Positions 23,503-33,600 are shown, counted from the first letter of the stretch. The stretch is DNA of 64,000 nucleotides from Rugalucina vietnamica (GCA_964017185.1 OZ024876.1:11099726-11163725), one strand, 5' to 3'. Program-made: numbers and translations. The notes: generated from the letters alone by a model not told the origin.

Positions 23503-23729
23503 GCCTCATGGGAAAACCAACAATCTGCATATGCGAAAATAAAGACGCAGATCAGCTTCGCGGTAACCGCGAAGCTGATCAGGGCCTTTGTTTTCGCTAC
23601 ACGGATAGTACACTTCCTCTTCTTTTTAAATCCGAAATTTCAAGCTTCCAGCCTGCTTCTGTGACTGTACAGCCTGATTTGTGTCAGACCTGTTCGGAAA
23701 CCACATTGTTGGTTTTCCCACGAGGCGGC
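23503..23729 (-). mobile_element. MITE family M1, copy
   Basis: CTCATGGGAAAACCAACAAT at left, central palindrome CAGCTTCGCGGTAACCGCGA, then TTGGTTTTCCCACGAGGCGG at right. The terminal GGCTC reads GGCTA. Confidence 0.8.
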
Positions 23730-23734
23730 TATCT

Positions 23735-24080
23735 AATTGCTCTGCTTGGCTTTCTGATCTTTCTGTAAATTGATGCAAAATGAATCTGTAAAAGTTTGGA
23801 TGCTCAGAATTTTAATAACATAACATAACATAACATAAATTTTATTTGGACTTAAGCATATACAGCTCATCGTCAGTGTATTCACCATATTGATCTATTT
23901 AATTGAGGTCTAGTAAAAATGTAAGGTTTTCTTCTTGAAGGCAAATAATTAAATGGTACGGTCTGGCTGATTTGGTGATTATTAGATCTAGAGATTATAC
24001 TGTAGAAAATTTATTTTTATGCTCATCACAGCTGAGCCTGCATTTTAAGTTTCTCATAAATATTGAAAAAGTTTATGGTT
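23735..24080 (+). other. ABHD17 intron, microsatellite (CATAA)n
   Basis: A short run of CATAACATAACATAACATAA lies at about 23816..23838. Otherwise nothing assigned. Confidence 0.5.
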
Positions 24081-24083
24081 TTG

Positions 24084-24240
24084 AGCTGAGTCTTGAGAAA
24101 ACAGGATTTTTGCCAGTGTGAAAATAAAGACGCAGATCAGCTGTGCAGTAACTCCACAGCTGATCAGCACCTTTGTTTACGCAACACAGTACAATTCCAC
24201 TTCTTAAATATGGAATTTCAAGCCTCCTGTGACTTAGCCT
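24084..24240 (-). mobile_element. MITE family M1, right-truncated copy
   Basis: GAGCTGAGTCTTGAGAAAAC at left and central palindrome CAGCTGTGCAGTAACTCCAC; the right terminus is missing and the next element begins. Confidence 0.7.
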
Positions 24241-24246
24241 AGCCAC

Positions 24247-24355
24247 TAGGCGTTAAAATGACAAATTTACAAAAGTAAAAATCTTTTTATATAAAACGTA
24301 TATCATATGGACATAATATGGGTCTTCTCCTCTGTCTCGATTTTAACGCCTAGTC
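24247..24355. mobile_element. Tiny TIR element (about 109 bp)
   Basis: ACTAGGCGTTAAAAT at left is exactly mirrored by ATTTTAACGCCTAGT at right. The interior is AT-rich. No clear target duplication. Confidence 0.6.
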
Positions 24356-24592
24356 CCAAGCAAAATATTCCCCTTCCACTTCTGACGGGGTAATTCTGGA
24401 GTAATCTGATCCCACCAATTACTGTCAGAACAACCTGCTAGTTGCTGATCAGAGATAAGAATTTATGGCCAATTGTTTATGCTGCAACTGATAGCAGCAA
24501 AGACTGGAACAAATGAACATATTTTTCTTCAAAAGCTAGATCTGTATTTTCTGTGCAGCTTTTGTGATAAAAAGTTCATAGATGAGCCACTG

Positions 24593-24713
24593 CATCAGAA
24601 AACCAACAACCTACATTATGCGAAACCAAAGGCGCAGATCAGCTACCTTACAGGCTGGTTTGTGTCGGACCTGGTGGGAAACCCAGACAGTTGTTTTTCT
24701 CATGCGAAGGCTC
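24593..24713 (-). mobile_element. MITE family M1, internally deleted copy
   Basis: Ends GAGCCACTGCATCAGAAAAC and CATGCGAAGGCTC; duplication AGAT at 24589..24592 and 24714..24717. The central palindrome is gone. The two ends match the copy at 2315..2509 most closely (CATGCGAAGGCTC in both), so these form a sub-family. Confidence 0.85.
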
Positions 24714-24717
24714 AGAT

Positions 24718-25170
24718 ATATTTGCATCTTTATTTTGATTAAAACATGTTTAAACAAATATCAATTTTGTTATGTAAGAAATAAGCTTGATTTTGTTTTC
24801 TTATATCAATACGTCTTTGGCTCCTACATCCTGACACTTCACTTGAATTCATGTAAATATTAATGCTGCTAATTGCTGGGTAAACTGAAGAAAAAAACTT
24901 CTGTGGTTTTCCTCTTTGAGCTGCATGGCATCACCTGTAGACCATTAAAACTCAGATAAATAAACAAATTGGAGTTGGGGCTGTTATCAGATATGAGGCT
25001 AATAAATGTCAATCACAGCAGAAATTCCTCTCAGAGCATTTTCGGAGAATACTAGTCTGATAAATCTAGCCCAGATATGTACATCAGAAAATATTTCGTG
25101 CTTTACCTTTCAAGAAAAGAAAATTTAGATTTACAAAAAAAGGCAAAAACTTATTTATCAGACTAGTAGC
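24718..25170 (+). other. ABHD17 intron, nothing recognised
   Basis: CTAGTCTGATAAAT (25052) and its complement ATTTATCAGACTAGT (25152) bracket about 100 bp, a possible small inverted-repeat element. Confidence 0.35.
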
Positions 25171-25174
25171 TAGT

Positions 25175-25250
25175 CTACCTGTGACTGTACTGGCCGTTTT
25201 GTGTCAGACCTGATCAGAAACACCAAAGACCTTTTTCTCGCATCAAGGCT
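25175..25250 (-). mobile_element. MITE family M1, right-end fragment
   Basis: CTGTGACTGTACTGGCC, TTTTGTGTCAGACCTGATC and CTTTTTCTCGCATCAAGGC match the right third of minus-strand M1. Confidence 0.6.
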
Positions 25251-25321
25251 TTTATGATCTATGTAGGGAACACAAAAGTGCTGCTCAGTTGCATGTGCAA
25301 GTTGACACCCACATATACATT

Positions 25322-25555
25322 GAGCCTTTGTGTGAGAAAACCAACAATCTGGGTTTTGACCAAGTTTGATGTAAACCAGGCTGTACAGCTACAGAAGCAG
25401 GCTAGATGCTTGAAATTTCAGATTCTGAAAGAAAAGATATTGTACTATCCATGCAGCGAAAACGAAGGCACAGGTCAGCTTCGCAGTTACTGCAAAGCTG
25501 ATCTGCGCCTTTGTTTTCGCATATGCAAAAATCCGGTTTTCTCATGACGCGGCTC
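25322..25555 (+). mobile_element. MITE family M1, 49 bp before ABHD17 exon 2
   Basis: Ends GAGCCTTTGTGTGAGAAAAC and TCATGACGCGGCTC; central palindrome CAGCTTCGCAGTTACTGCAA. It stops 49 bp before the first base of the last ABHD17 exon, so the branch-point region lies within or next to it. Flanks ACAT and AAAT are only a near match. Confidence 0.85.
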
Positions 25556-25604
25556 AAATTGCATTGTATCATGACATTGAGGCAACTGTATCATTCTTTT
25601 GCAG

Positions 25605-25824
25605 CATTGACAAGGTGCCAAAGATTACATCACCTGTTTTGGTTATCCATGGAACGGAGGACGAAGTCATTGACTTCTCCCATGGACTCGCTATATACGA
25701 GCGTTGTCCCAGGAAGGTTGAGCCTCTCTGGGTGGAAGGTGCCGGCCACAATGACGTTGAATTATACGGACAGTATCTGGAGCGTCTCAAGACTTTCATC
25801 AGCGTGGATTTGGCGGTGAATTGA
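25605..25824 (+). CDS. ABHD17: ABHD17 depalmitoylase, last coding exon
   Basis: It follows the acceptor TTCTTTTGCAG and begins with the base that completes Ser216 from exon 1 (AG plus C). It encodes 72 further residues to a TGA at 25822..25824: the catalytic acid Asp235 in [10 protein letters not shown] and the catalytic His264 in GAGHND, then the family C-terminus [13 protein letters not shown]. Together with 9925..10571 this makes 867 bases, 289 codons including stop, a complete 288-aa enzyme with triad Ser170/Asp235/His264, the numbering expected for ABHD17. No frame problem is seen at the junction. The 3' untranslated region is not delimited; a MITE begins 171 bp downstream. Confidence 0.97.
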
Positions 25825-25991
25825 CATAAGGACACGGAGGGTAACGGAGCCATTGAGGGAACGGAGGGAGCCATTATGCCATTGAGGGTCGATCAGCTAG
25901 AACTGGTGGCAGAAGTTGAGACATTGTTATGATGTAGGGGGACATTTAGTCTTCGAAAAATACAACTGTTGTAACCAGCTAAACAAATAAC
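25825..25991 (+). other. ABHD17 3' untranslated region (probable)
   Basis: Contains GGAGGGTAACGGAGCCATTG-type repeats (GGAGCCATT twice, CATTGAGG twice). No AATAAA is seen before the MITE at 25996, so the transcript may run into it. Confidence 0.4.
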
Positions 25992-25995
25992 ATTT

Positions 25996-26219
25996 GAGCT
26001 GCGTCATGAGAAAATCAACAATGTGGTTTCCGAACGGGTCATAAACTAAGCTGTACAAGCAGATGGCTAGAGGCTGGAAATTTTGGATTTAGAAAGTCAA
26101 GGAATTGTACTATCCATGTAGCAAAAAAGAAGGCGATAATCAGCTTCGCAGTTACTGCGAAACTGATCTGCGCTTTGGTTTTGCATATGCCGATTGTTGG
26201 TTTTCTCTTGAGGCGGCTC
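25996..26219 (+). mobile_element. MITE family M1, complete copy downstream of ABHD17
   Basis: Ends GAGCTGCGTCATGAGAAAA and CTTGAGGCGGCTC; duplication ATTT at 25992..25995 and 26220..26223. Confidence 0.9.
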
Positions 26220-26348
26220 ATTTTAAGAAAAAAATACTCTGTCTCATGAGCAGTCAAGTTTATTAGACGAGCTTTGCTGTTCAAAGTATTAGGTCAATTA
26301 ATTAGTTATACATCATTAAGTAACCTGTCTTGATTTTTGTTAAAAACA

Positions 26349-26380
26349 CTTTAATTTTTTTTTTTTTTTTTTTTTTTTTT
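26349..26380. repeat. Poly(T) tract
   Basis: A run of about 30 T. Confidence 0.9.
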
Positions 26381-26555
26381 ATCTGAAGCATTTTTCACTA
26401 CAATTTATAAAGAATGTTTTCCAAAATATCTGGATTGACTTTTTACTGTTTCGCTAGTCGTCTGATACAGTTATCATTGTTTACCTATATCTTAAAGAAA
26501 AAGTACATGTAGTTATTTGTAGATACCTGGTACCAGTAGTTCAGTTTCATTATTT

Positions 26556-26789
26556 GAGCCACCTCGTGGGAAAACCAACAATGTGGTTTCCGAACAGGTC
26601 TGACACAAACCGGCCTGTACAAGCACAGAAAATAGCTAGAAGCTTGAATTTTCGGATTTAAGTAGGAGAGGAATTGTACTATCCGAGAAGCGAAAACAAA
26701 GGCGCTGATCAGCTTCGCGGTTACCGTGAAGCTGATCTGCGTCTTTGTTTTTGCCTATGCAGATTGTTGGTTTTCCCACGAGGTGGCTC
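26556..26789 (+). mobile_element. MITE family M1, complete reference copy
   Basis: 234 bp. Order: GAGCCACCTCGTGGGAAAAC, CAACAATGTGGTTTCCGAAC, AGGTCTGACACAAACCGGCC, CTAGAAGCTTGAATTTTCGG, GAGGAATTGTACTATCCGAG, AGCGAAAACAAAGGCGCTGA, central palindrome TCAGCTTCGCGG-TTACCGTGAAGCTGA, TGCGTCTTTGTTTTTGCC, ATTGTTGGTTTTCCCACGAG, GTGGCTC. Terminal inverted repeats are about 28 bp and the GCGAAAACAAAG/CTTTGTTTTCGC pair forms inner arms, so the right half is one long hairpin. Duplication ATTT at 26552..26555 and 26790..26793. Across the window the duplications are always 4 bp: AGGT, GTAT, AGAT, ATTT, AAAT, ATAT, TAAT, AATT. Non-autonomous; superfamily not assigned. Confidence 0.95.
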
Positions 26790-26793
26790 ATTT

Positions 26794-27480
26794 CTCATAT
26801 AGATAGTTAAAAATATAGTTAATTTCTTGCAGCTAAATTTGATTTACGTTATAATCAGGTGCATGTAGTACTGTACACTATTAATGAGAATCACTGGTTT
26901 ATAAGTTCATTGGATGAAATTGATGATAATGTTGAGGACCAATTCTAAATAATTAGAATTATTTTGTCATGTTTGTAAATGATTACAGTTAAGCTGGTCT
27001 GTTGCATAAGTCTGTGGGGCCATTTATATTCGATAAATTGTAGGAATAATGTTTTGACAAGCCTGGGTCATTTCGCAAAAGAAAAGTATCGAAAACCCTG
27101 ATACATCGCAGAATACCAAACATTTAACTATCCCGGTTTGTTTATTGTCAAAGGGAGACAATTTTAAAAACTGATAAAGTTGTCTTTGATTTACGAGCTT
27201 GTTTCAAGGATGTGGCGACTATTGTGTGTGTTTTGATTTAATACGCACATGACACTTTCTGATAAGTCAGATATTCATGATTTAGATCCTCACATGGGAA
27301 CAGAAAACGTGTGGAAATGAAATCATTCGCTCATGGGCATCCTTTCAGTGAAGTGTATAGTTTGAAATGGCTTAGTTACCAGTTCCGTGTCTATAATTAC
27401 TGTATATTAAATCATGATAGTCTATATTTATATTTGTAAATTTTTGATGATTTGCATGTACAAATGGAGTGTATTTATAT
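26794..27480. other. Intergenic, nothing recognised
   Basis: No exon or shared repeat seen. Confidence 0.4.
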
Positions 27481-27718
27481 GAGCCTCGATGAGAGAAAAA
27501 GGGTCTTTAGGGTTTCCAACCAGGTGTGACACAAATCGGCCTGTACAGTCACAGAAGCAGGCTAGAGGCTTGAAATTTAGGCTGTAAGTAGAAGAGGAAT
27601 TGTACTATCCCAGTAGCGAAAACAAACGTGCTGATCAGCTGTGCAGTTACTGCATAGCTGATCTGTGCCTTTGTTTTCGCATATGCAAAAAAAAAATGCT
27701 TTTCTCATGAGGCAGCTC
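27481..27718 (+). mobile_element. MITE family M1, complete copy
   Basis: Ends GAGCCTCGATGAGAGAAAA and CATGAGGCAGCTC; duplication ATAT on both sides. Confidence 0.9.
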
Positions 27719-27924
27719 ATATAATATAATAGAATAGGGGCATGATAAAAAAAATTGTCATGTTTTGTGTACAGCAAATGCTTAGATCACCTTGTATGTT
27801 TCTGAAGTTTTGATTTCAGCATGACAGTTAGTGTCTAGCCCTGTGTTGACTCCGGGGACTGATATTCTTATGACTAGGCTCACCGAGTTTGGAAGAGGTC
27901 TTTGGGTTCTTCTATAATTTTGAT

Positions 27925-28110
27925 ATATTTGCTCAAAACATTGATTGTGGGTACTCGTTAAAACCTCCTCACCGAGGTAGTTCTAACAGCTACCCACAAT
28001 CTATCTTTTGGATCAAAAATAAGAAAAATATAGATACCCCTGCAAGCCCCAGTTTTTCTAGATAAAAATGGGGTTTTAGGGGGTATATTTCACGTACATG
28101 GTTTTCTGAT
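27925..28110 (+). repeat. M2 palindrome with flank
   Basis: ATTGTGGGTACTCGTTAAAACCTCCTCAC and its mirrored half ending AGCTACCCACAATCTA, GGATCAAAAATAAG. It is followed by GATACCCCTGCAAGCCCCAG and GGGGTTTTAGGGGGTATA, the standard right flank. Confidence 0.75.
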
Positions 28111-28520
28111 GCTGGGCTTAAAAAATCAAATGAATATTTCAATATGTGTTTTCAAGAAAACTGTTGTTGTCCTTTGAAATATTTACTAAACAGATCTAGA
28201 AAAATACATCCAACAAAAATGGCAACCTGAAGCTGTCTTGGGTTTATAATGAATTTAATGCTGACATCGGCAATATTTAGCAGGCTTTAAAACTAAAAAA
28301 TAATATACTAACAAAAAATACTACCGTAATAACAAAATTATTACTGTAAATTTGGCCATTTCATAATGTGAAGAGCAGATTAAGTCAAATTGCTAGGCAT
28401 TTTAGGAGTGGTTTATTACAATTATGTAAATATACATGTTTACAATGTTTTGTGTTGTTATTTTGCTGTATTATGTGAAATTTGATTATTGTCTATTACA
28501 CATATAAGTGAGTGCTTTTT
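28111..28520. other. Intergenic, nothing recognised
   Basis: No exon or repeat seen. Confidence 0.4.
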
Positions 28521-28524
28521 AAAT

Positions 28525-28837
28525 GAGCCGCGACCCAAGAAAACAGGTCTTCGGGGTTTCCGACCAAGTTTGACATAAACCGGCCTGTACAGTCACAGAA
28601 GCAGGCTTGAGGCTTGGAATTTTGGTTATAAGTAGAAGAGGAATTGTACTATACGTGTGACGAAAACAAAGGCGCTGATCAGCTGTGCAGTTACTGCACA
28701 GCTGATCTGCGTCTTTGTTTTCACATATGCATGTAAGTAGCGAAAATCAAGGCACTGATCACCTGGCAGTTACTGCACAGCTGATCTGCGCCTTTGTTTT
28801 CGCACATGCAAAATCCTGTTTTCTCATGATGCGGCTC
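28525..28837 (+). mobile_element. MITE family M1, copy with duplicated central palindrome
   Basis: Ends GAGCCGCGACCCAAGAAAAC and CATGATGCGGCTC; duplication AAAT at 28521..28524 and 28838..28841. The central hairpin unit (GCGAAAA-C/T-AAGGC...GATCTGCG) appears twice in a row, at about 28660..28730 and 28739..28806, making this copy about 80 bp longer than the others. Confidence 0.9.
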
Positions 28838-29051
28838 AAATAGTCTAGATGCATATATTAATTTATTTGTTTTGTCCAACATATAAGTAATGAGAAAGAA
28901 AACTGTTTCCTTGCTAGTATCACAAACCAGGTCAGACAAAAGGATTTACAATAATCCTTGAAATCCATTATTGTCTTTATTACTTTGACTTGTTTGAGGA
29001 AGAAAATCATTAGTTCTGGGTGCAAGATTTCATTTTACATGTCACAATTAC

Positions 29052-29272
29052 TACTTTTTGCCTATGAGAAACATAGGCGCAGATTAGCTATGCAGTTATG
29101 CGCAGATCAGCTGTGCAGTAACTGCACATCATTCCGATCAGCGCCTTTATTTTCACTTTAAGATTAGTACAATTGCTCTTCTTCTAGATATCTTTTGTGG
29201 CTGTTCAGGCTGGTTAATTTCAGACCTAGTTTGAAACCTATAAGACCAGTTTTCTCGCAACACGGCTTATAT
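29052..29272 (-). mobile_element. MITE family M1, degenerate copy
   Basis: TTGCCTATGAGAAACATAGG, CAGCTGTGCAGTAACTGCAC, then CCAGTTTTCTCGCAACACGG near the right end. Terminal bases have decayed. The central palindrome seems partly duplicated (29080..29130). Confidence 0.65.
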
Positions 29273-29394
29273 ATGGGTAAGCCAAAATGACGAGCCCCTG
29301 TCAATCTTCTGTAAAGTTCTGTTGCGGCATAAGTTTTTCTGTTTTAGCTGCACATGTATTTTTTGGTTAGGGCTGTCAGGGTTAAATAGTCCCT

Positions 29395-29715
29395 AATAAG
29401 TATTACATAAACTTGCCCATGCAATATACAGAGAATTTTTTTCAGATGCAAAATTGAAAATTTCATAGGAAATATTTTGATTTTTTTTTTTTACATTTTA
29501 GCTCAAGACATACATTGTGGGTACACGTTAGAACCAGCGAGATGTTAAAACCGTCTCACCGGTTCTAACAAGTATCCATGATGAATGTTTTGGATCAAAC
29601 ATAAGAAAATTAGGTATACCCCTGCAAACCCCAGTTTTTTCTTTACAAAAGTGGGTTTTGAGGGGTTTACATTTCACGGTCATATTTTCTTGGTGTGTCC
29701 ATTTAGATCTGGGCC
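29395..29715 (+). repeat. M2 palindrome copy with both flanks
   Basis: Left flank TTGCCCATGCAATATACAGA, core ACATTGTGGGTACACGTTAG...CCGGTTCTAACAAGTATCC, right flank ATACCCCTGCAAACCCCAG and GTGGGTTTTGAGGGGTTTAC. The core contains an extra GAACCAGCGAG insertion. Confidence 0.7.
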
Positions 29716-29718
29716 TGA

Positions 29719-29948
29719 GGTTATAAAACATTTTTCATGCTCAACACAGCTGAGACTAAAATTTATCCTGCTCATAAATGTTAAAATGCCAACAATTGTT
29801 GGCATTTTAACATTTATGAGCAGGACAAATTACTAGTTTTTGAGTTTTGAACATGAATTTTCCACAATTTTTTACTATTTCAACATTTATGAGCAGTTTA
29901 AATTTCATGCTCAGCTGAGCTGAGCTTGAAAAAAGTTTTATAACCTCG
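29719..29948. mobile_element. Palindromic TIR element, copy 1 of 2
   Basis: Ends AGGTTATAAAAC and GTTTTATAACCT. Inside, ATGCTCAACACAGCTGAG is mirrored by CAGCTGAGCTGAGC, and a perfect inner palindrome TTAAAATGCCAACAATTGTTGGCATTTTAA sits at about 29780..29812 (given here as one landmark of two complementary halves). GGCCTG occurs on both sides. Copy 2 is at 36183..36423. Confidence 0.75.
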
Positions 29949-30008
29949 AGGCCTGGACAGTGTTTTCAGGGCAGTAGTTTTGGCCATTTCATCACATAAC
30001 TGAAAAAT

Positions 30009-30190
30009 GAGCCATCATGTCTGAAAACCAACGATCTGGATTTCCGACCCTGTCAGACACAAACCAGCCTGTACAGTCACAGAAGCAGGCTACAAGCTTG
30101 AACTTTAAGATTTAAGGTGAAGAGAAGGATTGTACTATCTGTGTAGCGAAAACAAAAGGGCTGATCAGCTGTGCAGTAACTGTAACTTAA
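30009..30190 (+). mobile_element. MITE family M1, right-truncated copy
   Basis: GAGCCATCATGTCTGAAAACC at left, then the standard interior to CTGATCAGCTGTGCAGTAAC. The right half is absent and unrelated sequence follows. Confidence 0.8.
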
Positions 30191-30262
30191 TGCAACAAAA
30201 CATGTTGAGTATTCCGCTAGACAAAAAACTTGCCACTGCATCCACTGTAATCACAGCCTAAT

Positions 30263-30496
30263 GAGCGGCCTCGTGGGAAAACCAACAATGTGGTTTCCGA
30301 ACAGGTCCGACACAAGCCAGCCTGTACAAGCACAGAAAAGAGCTAGAAGCTTGAAATTTCGGATTTAAGTAGAAGAGGAATTGTACTATCCGAGTAGCGA
30401 AAACAAAGGCGCTGATCAGCTTTGCGGTTACCGCGAAGCTGATCTGCGTCTTTGTTTTCGCCTATGCAGATTGTTGGTTTTCCCATGAGGCGGCTC
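30263..30496 (+). mobile_element. MITE family M1, complete copy
   Basis: Ends GAGCGGCCTCGTGGGAAAAC and CATGAGGCGGCTC; duplication TAAT at 30259..30262 and 30497..30500. It is close to the copies at 26556, 32723 and 34438 (one young sub-family). Confidence 0.95.
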
Positions 30497-30499
30497 TAA

Positions 30500-31020
30500 T
30501 AATTATGTTTGCTTATTCTGCTCCCCTTTGTTGCCTCACGTTTATCCTGTTTTGATCATGATGGTCTGAAACTGGCGCCGGAAACATACTGTAAACGCCT
30601 CGTAAGCAATTTTAGGCCCAATACAGACCTTGGGGTAACCACATATATGCATTATAGATGCTTAAAACAAGAATCAGAAACATTCTGGCTGTCACCTTTC
30701 TTGTTGATATTTGCAAACAGTTTTCTAATGAAGTGGCTAATAGAAAGATTGAGATAAATCAATAGCCCTCAAGAAGAATATAAGCCGTGTCATGATAGAA
30801 ATATCTCCTGTATGCAACTGTGTCCCTGATTATCTTTGCAATGACACAAATACATGCCTTCAGTGACTGCTCAACTTGTCTGCACATTTGATTTGGTACA
30901 TCTTGAATTCTTCCTAAGTGTGTTATGTCGGGCCTGAAATTTCAAGTAAAGCCTCTAATCATCTAGGACAAAAAATGTGACACTGGTCATGAACCCTGAA
31001 GACAGGTTTTCTCACACCAA
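30500..31020. other. Intergenic, nothing recognised
   Basis: A short M1 right-end-like piece (CCTGAAGACAGGTTTTCTCA, then CCAAGGTCTATAT) lies just before the copy at 31030. Confidence 0.4.
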
Positions 31021-31029
31021 GGTCTATAT

Positions 31030-31223
31030 GAGCCGCATCGTCAAACCGAGCTGTACAAGCACAGAAGATGACTAGAGGCTGGAAATTTTGGATTTAGAAA
31101 GTAGAGGAATTGTACTATTCATGTAGCGAAAACAAAGGCGCTGATCAGCTTCGCAGTTACTGCGAAGCTGATCTGCGCCTTTGTTTTCGCCAAGGCAAAA
31201 TCAGGTTTTCTCCTAGCAAGGTC
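31030..31223 (+). mobile_element. MITE family M1, 5'-shortened copy
   Basis: GAGCCGCATCGTCAAACCGAG at left (the ACAATGTGG segment is missing), central palindrome CAGCTTCGCAGTTACTGCGA, right end TTTTCTCCTAGCAAGGTC. TATAT lies on both sides. Confidence 0.8.
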
Positions 31224-31311
31224 TATATGACAGCTATCAAGGGCTAATTAAATGACTCACACTGTGTCTTGCAGTTGTGAATGCCAGATATGGTACTGAA
31301 AGTGCTAATTT

Positions 31312-31480
31312 GAGCGGTGTCATGAGAAGACCAACAATGTGGTTTTCGAACAGGTTCAACACAAACCGAGCTGTACAAGCACTAAAGATGGCTAGAGACT
31401 GGAAATTTTGTAGTTTCTACGAAAATGGTCTGCACCTGTTTTCACATATTCAAAATGTTGATTTTCTCATGACATTGCTC
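31312..31480 (+). mobile_element. MITE family M1, copy lacking the central palindrome
   Basis: Ends GAGCGGTGTCATGAGAAGAC and CTCATGACATTGCTC; duplication ATTT at 31308..31311 and 31481..31484. Confidence 0.85.
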
Positions 31481-31484
31481 ATTT

Positions 31485-31750
31485 ATTTTGCATATATAAT
31501 TTACAGCCCTCATTTGTAACTTAGTTTATGACTATATTTCTGTTGGTTCGCTCTTGATTTATTTGTTCATAGTTCAAACAGATGTCTCCTGAAATGAACA
31601 TTTTGCCTAGGTTGTTCACTGTTGTTGGGCCATATAATAGCCAATTCCTTTGCCATGTGTTGCCTAGCCATGTGATGCCTACAGCAGGATAACATGTCAA
31701 TGAAAATTTTACCTCCACTTTTAGAGGTTAACATTAGTATACAATTGTAC
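31485..31750. other. Intergenic, nothing recognised
   Basis: No exon or repeat seen. Confidence 0.4.
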
Positions 31751-31756
31751 ATTTTT

Positions 31757-31930
31757 TTGTTGTTCCAAAACATAAATTGCAGGTACTCTTTAGAACTGTC
31801 TCGCCTCCTGTACCCGCAATCTATGTTTTGAGTAAAAATAAGAAAAACATTAAAACTTTTCAGCTGAAAATTTGCAATTTGGAGGAAAATATTGTCATAT
31901 GAGCATATTTTTGTAATGTCTGCAACACAC
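31757..31930 (+). repeat. M2 palindrome copy
   Basis: TTGTTCCAAAACATAAATTG, CAGGTACTCTTTAGAACTG, then CTGTACCCGCAATCTATG and TTTTGAGTAAAAATAAG; the centre is shortened (CTCGCCTC). The right flank matches that at 22802..22890. Confidence 0.75.
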
Positions 31931-32280
31931 TGCTTGCAGGACATAGCACTGTGAAGACTTGGGGGCCTAAAGCCTTGGAGTCAGGGGCTTTTGAAATGGA
32001 CTTTTGAGGGTGGGCTTTAGGTATCATGTACATTTATCTTAGATTGTTGAATGCCCACAATAATTTAATTGATTTACTATTAAATTCATTTGGACTGTAG
32101 AACCTGTAATATTATTCCTCCTGAGAATATATCTACCAGTGCTCATATCATTACATGTATAATGAAAAGGTTATGAAGTCATCTAGAATAATAACTAAGA
32201 ATATAGGGATTTCTTTATACATGTTTACCTACTGATACCATAGACATGTATAAATGCTGCCTGTTGCTTTTGTGCATACA
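31931..32280. other. Intergenic, nothing recognised
   Basis: No exon or repeat seen. Confidence 0.4.
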
Positions 32281-32283
32281 TAT

Positions 32284-32450
32284 GAGCTGCCTCATGGGAA
32301 AGCCAATGTGGTTTTTGAACAGGTCTGACACAAACTGGGCTGTACATCCACAGAAGACAGCTAGAAGATTGAAATTTTCGATTTAAGAAGAAGATGGATT
32401 GTACTTTCCTAGTAGCGAAGCTGATCTGTGTCTTTGTTTTCACCTATACA
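32284..32450 (+). mobile_element. MITE family M1, copy with centre and right end lost
   Basis: GAGCTGCCTCATGGGAAAGC to GTAGCGAAGCTGATCTGTG; the central palindrome is deleted and the right TIR is missing. Confidence 0.75.
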
Positions 32451-32722
32451 AAAGTAAGATAAATTTTGGTGAAACTTTGAAAAACTTCAAGCACAAGTTT
32501 TGTGTGTTAAATAGAGCAAAATGGTAAGCTCCACTTTAAAATATTTGATTCTTACATGTAAATCATGCTTTTCAATATATTTTAAGGAAAACTTACATTT
32601 AAGTTGTTTAGCGAATTACATGTAGACGGTACTTTCATTTTCTTTTCTTCAATCTCTTTTCTGTTGTCATTGGTGACTATTATAATGTATGGTTATTTGC
32701 TTGTTTTGTCATCATAATATTT

Positions 32723-32956
32723 GAGCCACCTCATGGGAAAACCAACAATCTGCATAGGCGAAAACAAAGGCGCACATCAGCTTCGCGGTAACCGCGAAGC
32801 TGATCAGCGCCTTTGTTTTCGCTACTCGGATAGTACAATTCCTCTTCCACTTATATCCGAAATTTCAAGCTTCTAGCTATTTTCTGTGCCTGTACAGTTT
32901 GGTTTGTGTCGGACCTGTTCGGAAACCACATTGTTGGTTTTCCCACGAAGCGGCTC
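32723..32956 (-). mobile_element. MITE family M1, complete copy
   Basis: Ends GAGCCACCTCATGGGAAAAC and CACGAAGCGGCTC; duplication ATTT at 32719..32722 and 32957..32960. The centre CAGCTTCGCGGTAACCGCGA is a perfect palindrome. Confidence 0.95.
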
Positions 32957-33114
32957 ATTTATTAGTTAATGTAATAATTCTAGTTCAACATCTTTGGTCA
33001 GCTAGGAAAACTTGCACATGTGATGTAAAGTTTCTTTTTTTTTCAGGTGTAAAAAATAGAATTTCATAAATAAAATTTCGTAATAAATAGAATTTCATTG
33101 GAAAAATAATAATT

Positions 33115-33300
33115 TTAATAATTTTGCTCAAAACCGAGATTTTTGGGTACCAGTTAGAACCGTCTTGCCAAGGCTGTTCTTTCAAGTACCCACAATCATG
33201 TTTTTGGATAAAAAAATGAGAAAAATAGTTATACCCCTGTACCTCAGATTTACTATATAAAAGTCTGGTTTAAGGGGGTATACATTTCAGGTTTATGTTT
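33115..33300 (+). repeat. M2 palindrome copy with flank
   Basis: TTTTGCTCAAAACCGAGATT, GGTACCAGTTAGAACCG, TTTCAAGTACCCACAATC. The right flank CCTCAGATTTACTATATAAA is important: it is an empty site for the element at 35043. Confidence 0.75.
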
Positions 33301-33375
33301 TCCAGATGTTGTCTGAGGATAACTTACTACTGTAACATCCCCTTAGCTGGATACTGTTGATGAAAAGCTAGAAAT

Positions 33376-33596
33376 GAGCCGCCAACAATGTGGTTTCCGA
33401 ACAGGTCCGACACAAACTGGCTTGTATAAGCGCAGAAAAGTGCTAGAAGGTTGAAATTTCGGAGTTAAGTAGAGGAGGAATTGTACTATCCGAGTAGCGA
33501 AAACAAAGGCGCTGATCAGCTTCGCGGTTACCACGAAGCTGATCTGCGTCTTTGTTTTCCCCTATGCAGATTGTTGGTTTTCCCATGAGGTGGCTC
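33376..33596 (+). mobile_element. MITE family M1, complete copy, shortened left end
   Basis: GAGCCGCCAACAATGTGG (the GTGGGAAAAC segment is missing) and right end CATGAGGTGGCTC; duplication AAAT at 33372..33375 and 33597..33600. Confidence 0.9.
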
Positions 33597-33600
33597 AAAT

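Noticed and set aside
25511-25819. Overlapping frames across ABHD17 exon 2
   Set aside because: Only the frame continuing exon 1 in phase 2 and ending at 25824 gives the conserved protein.
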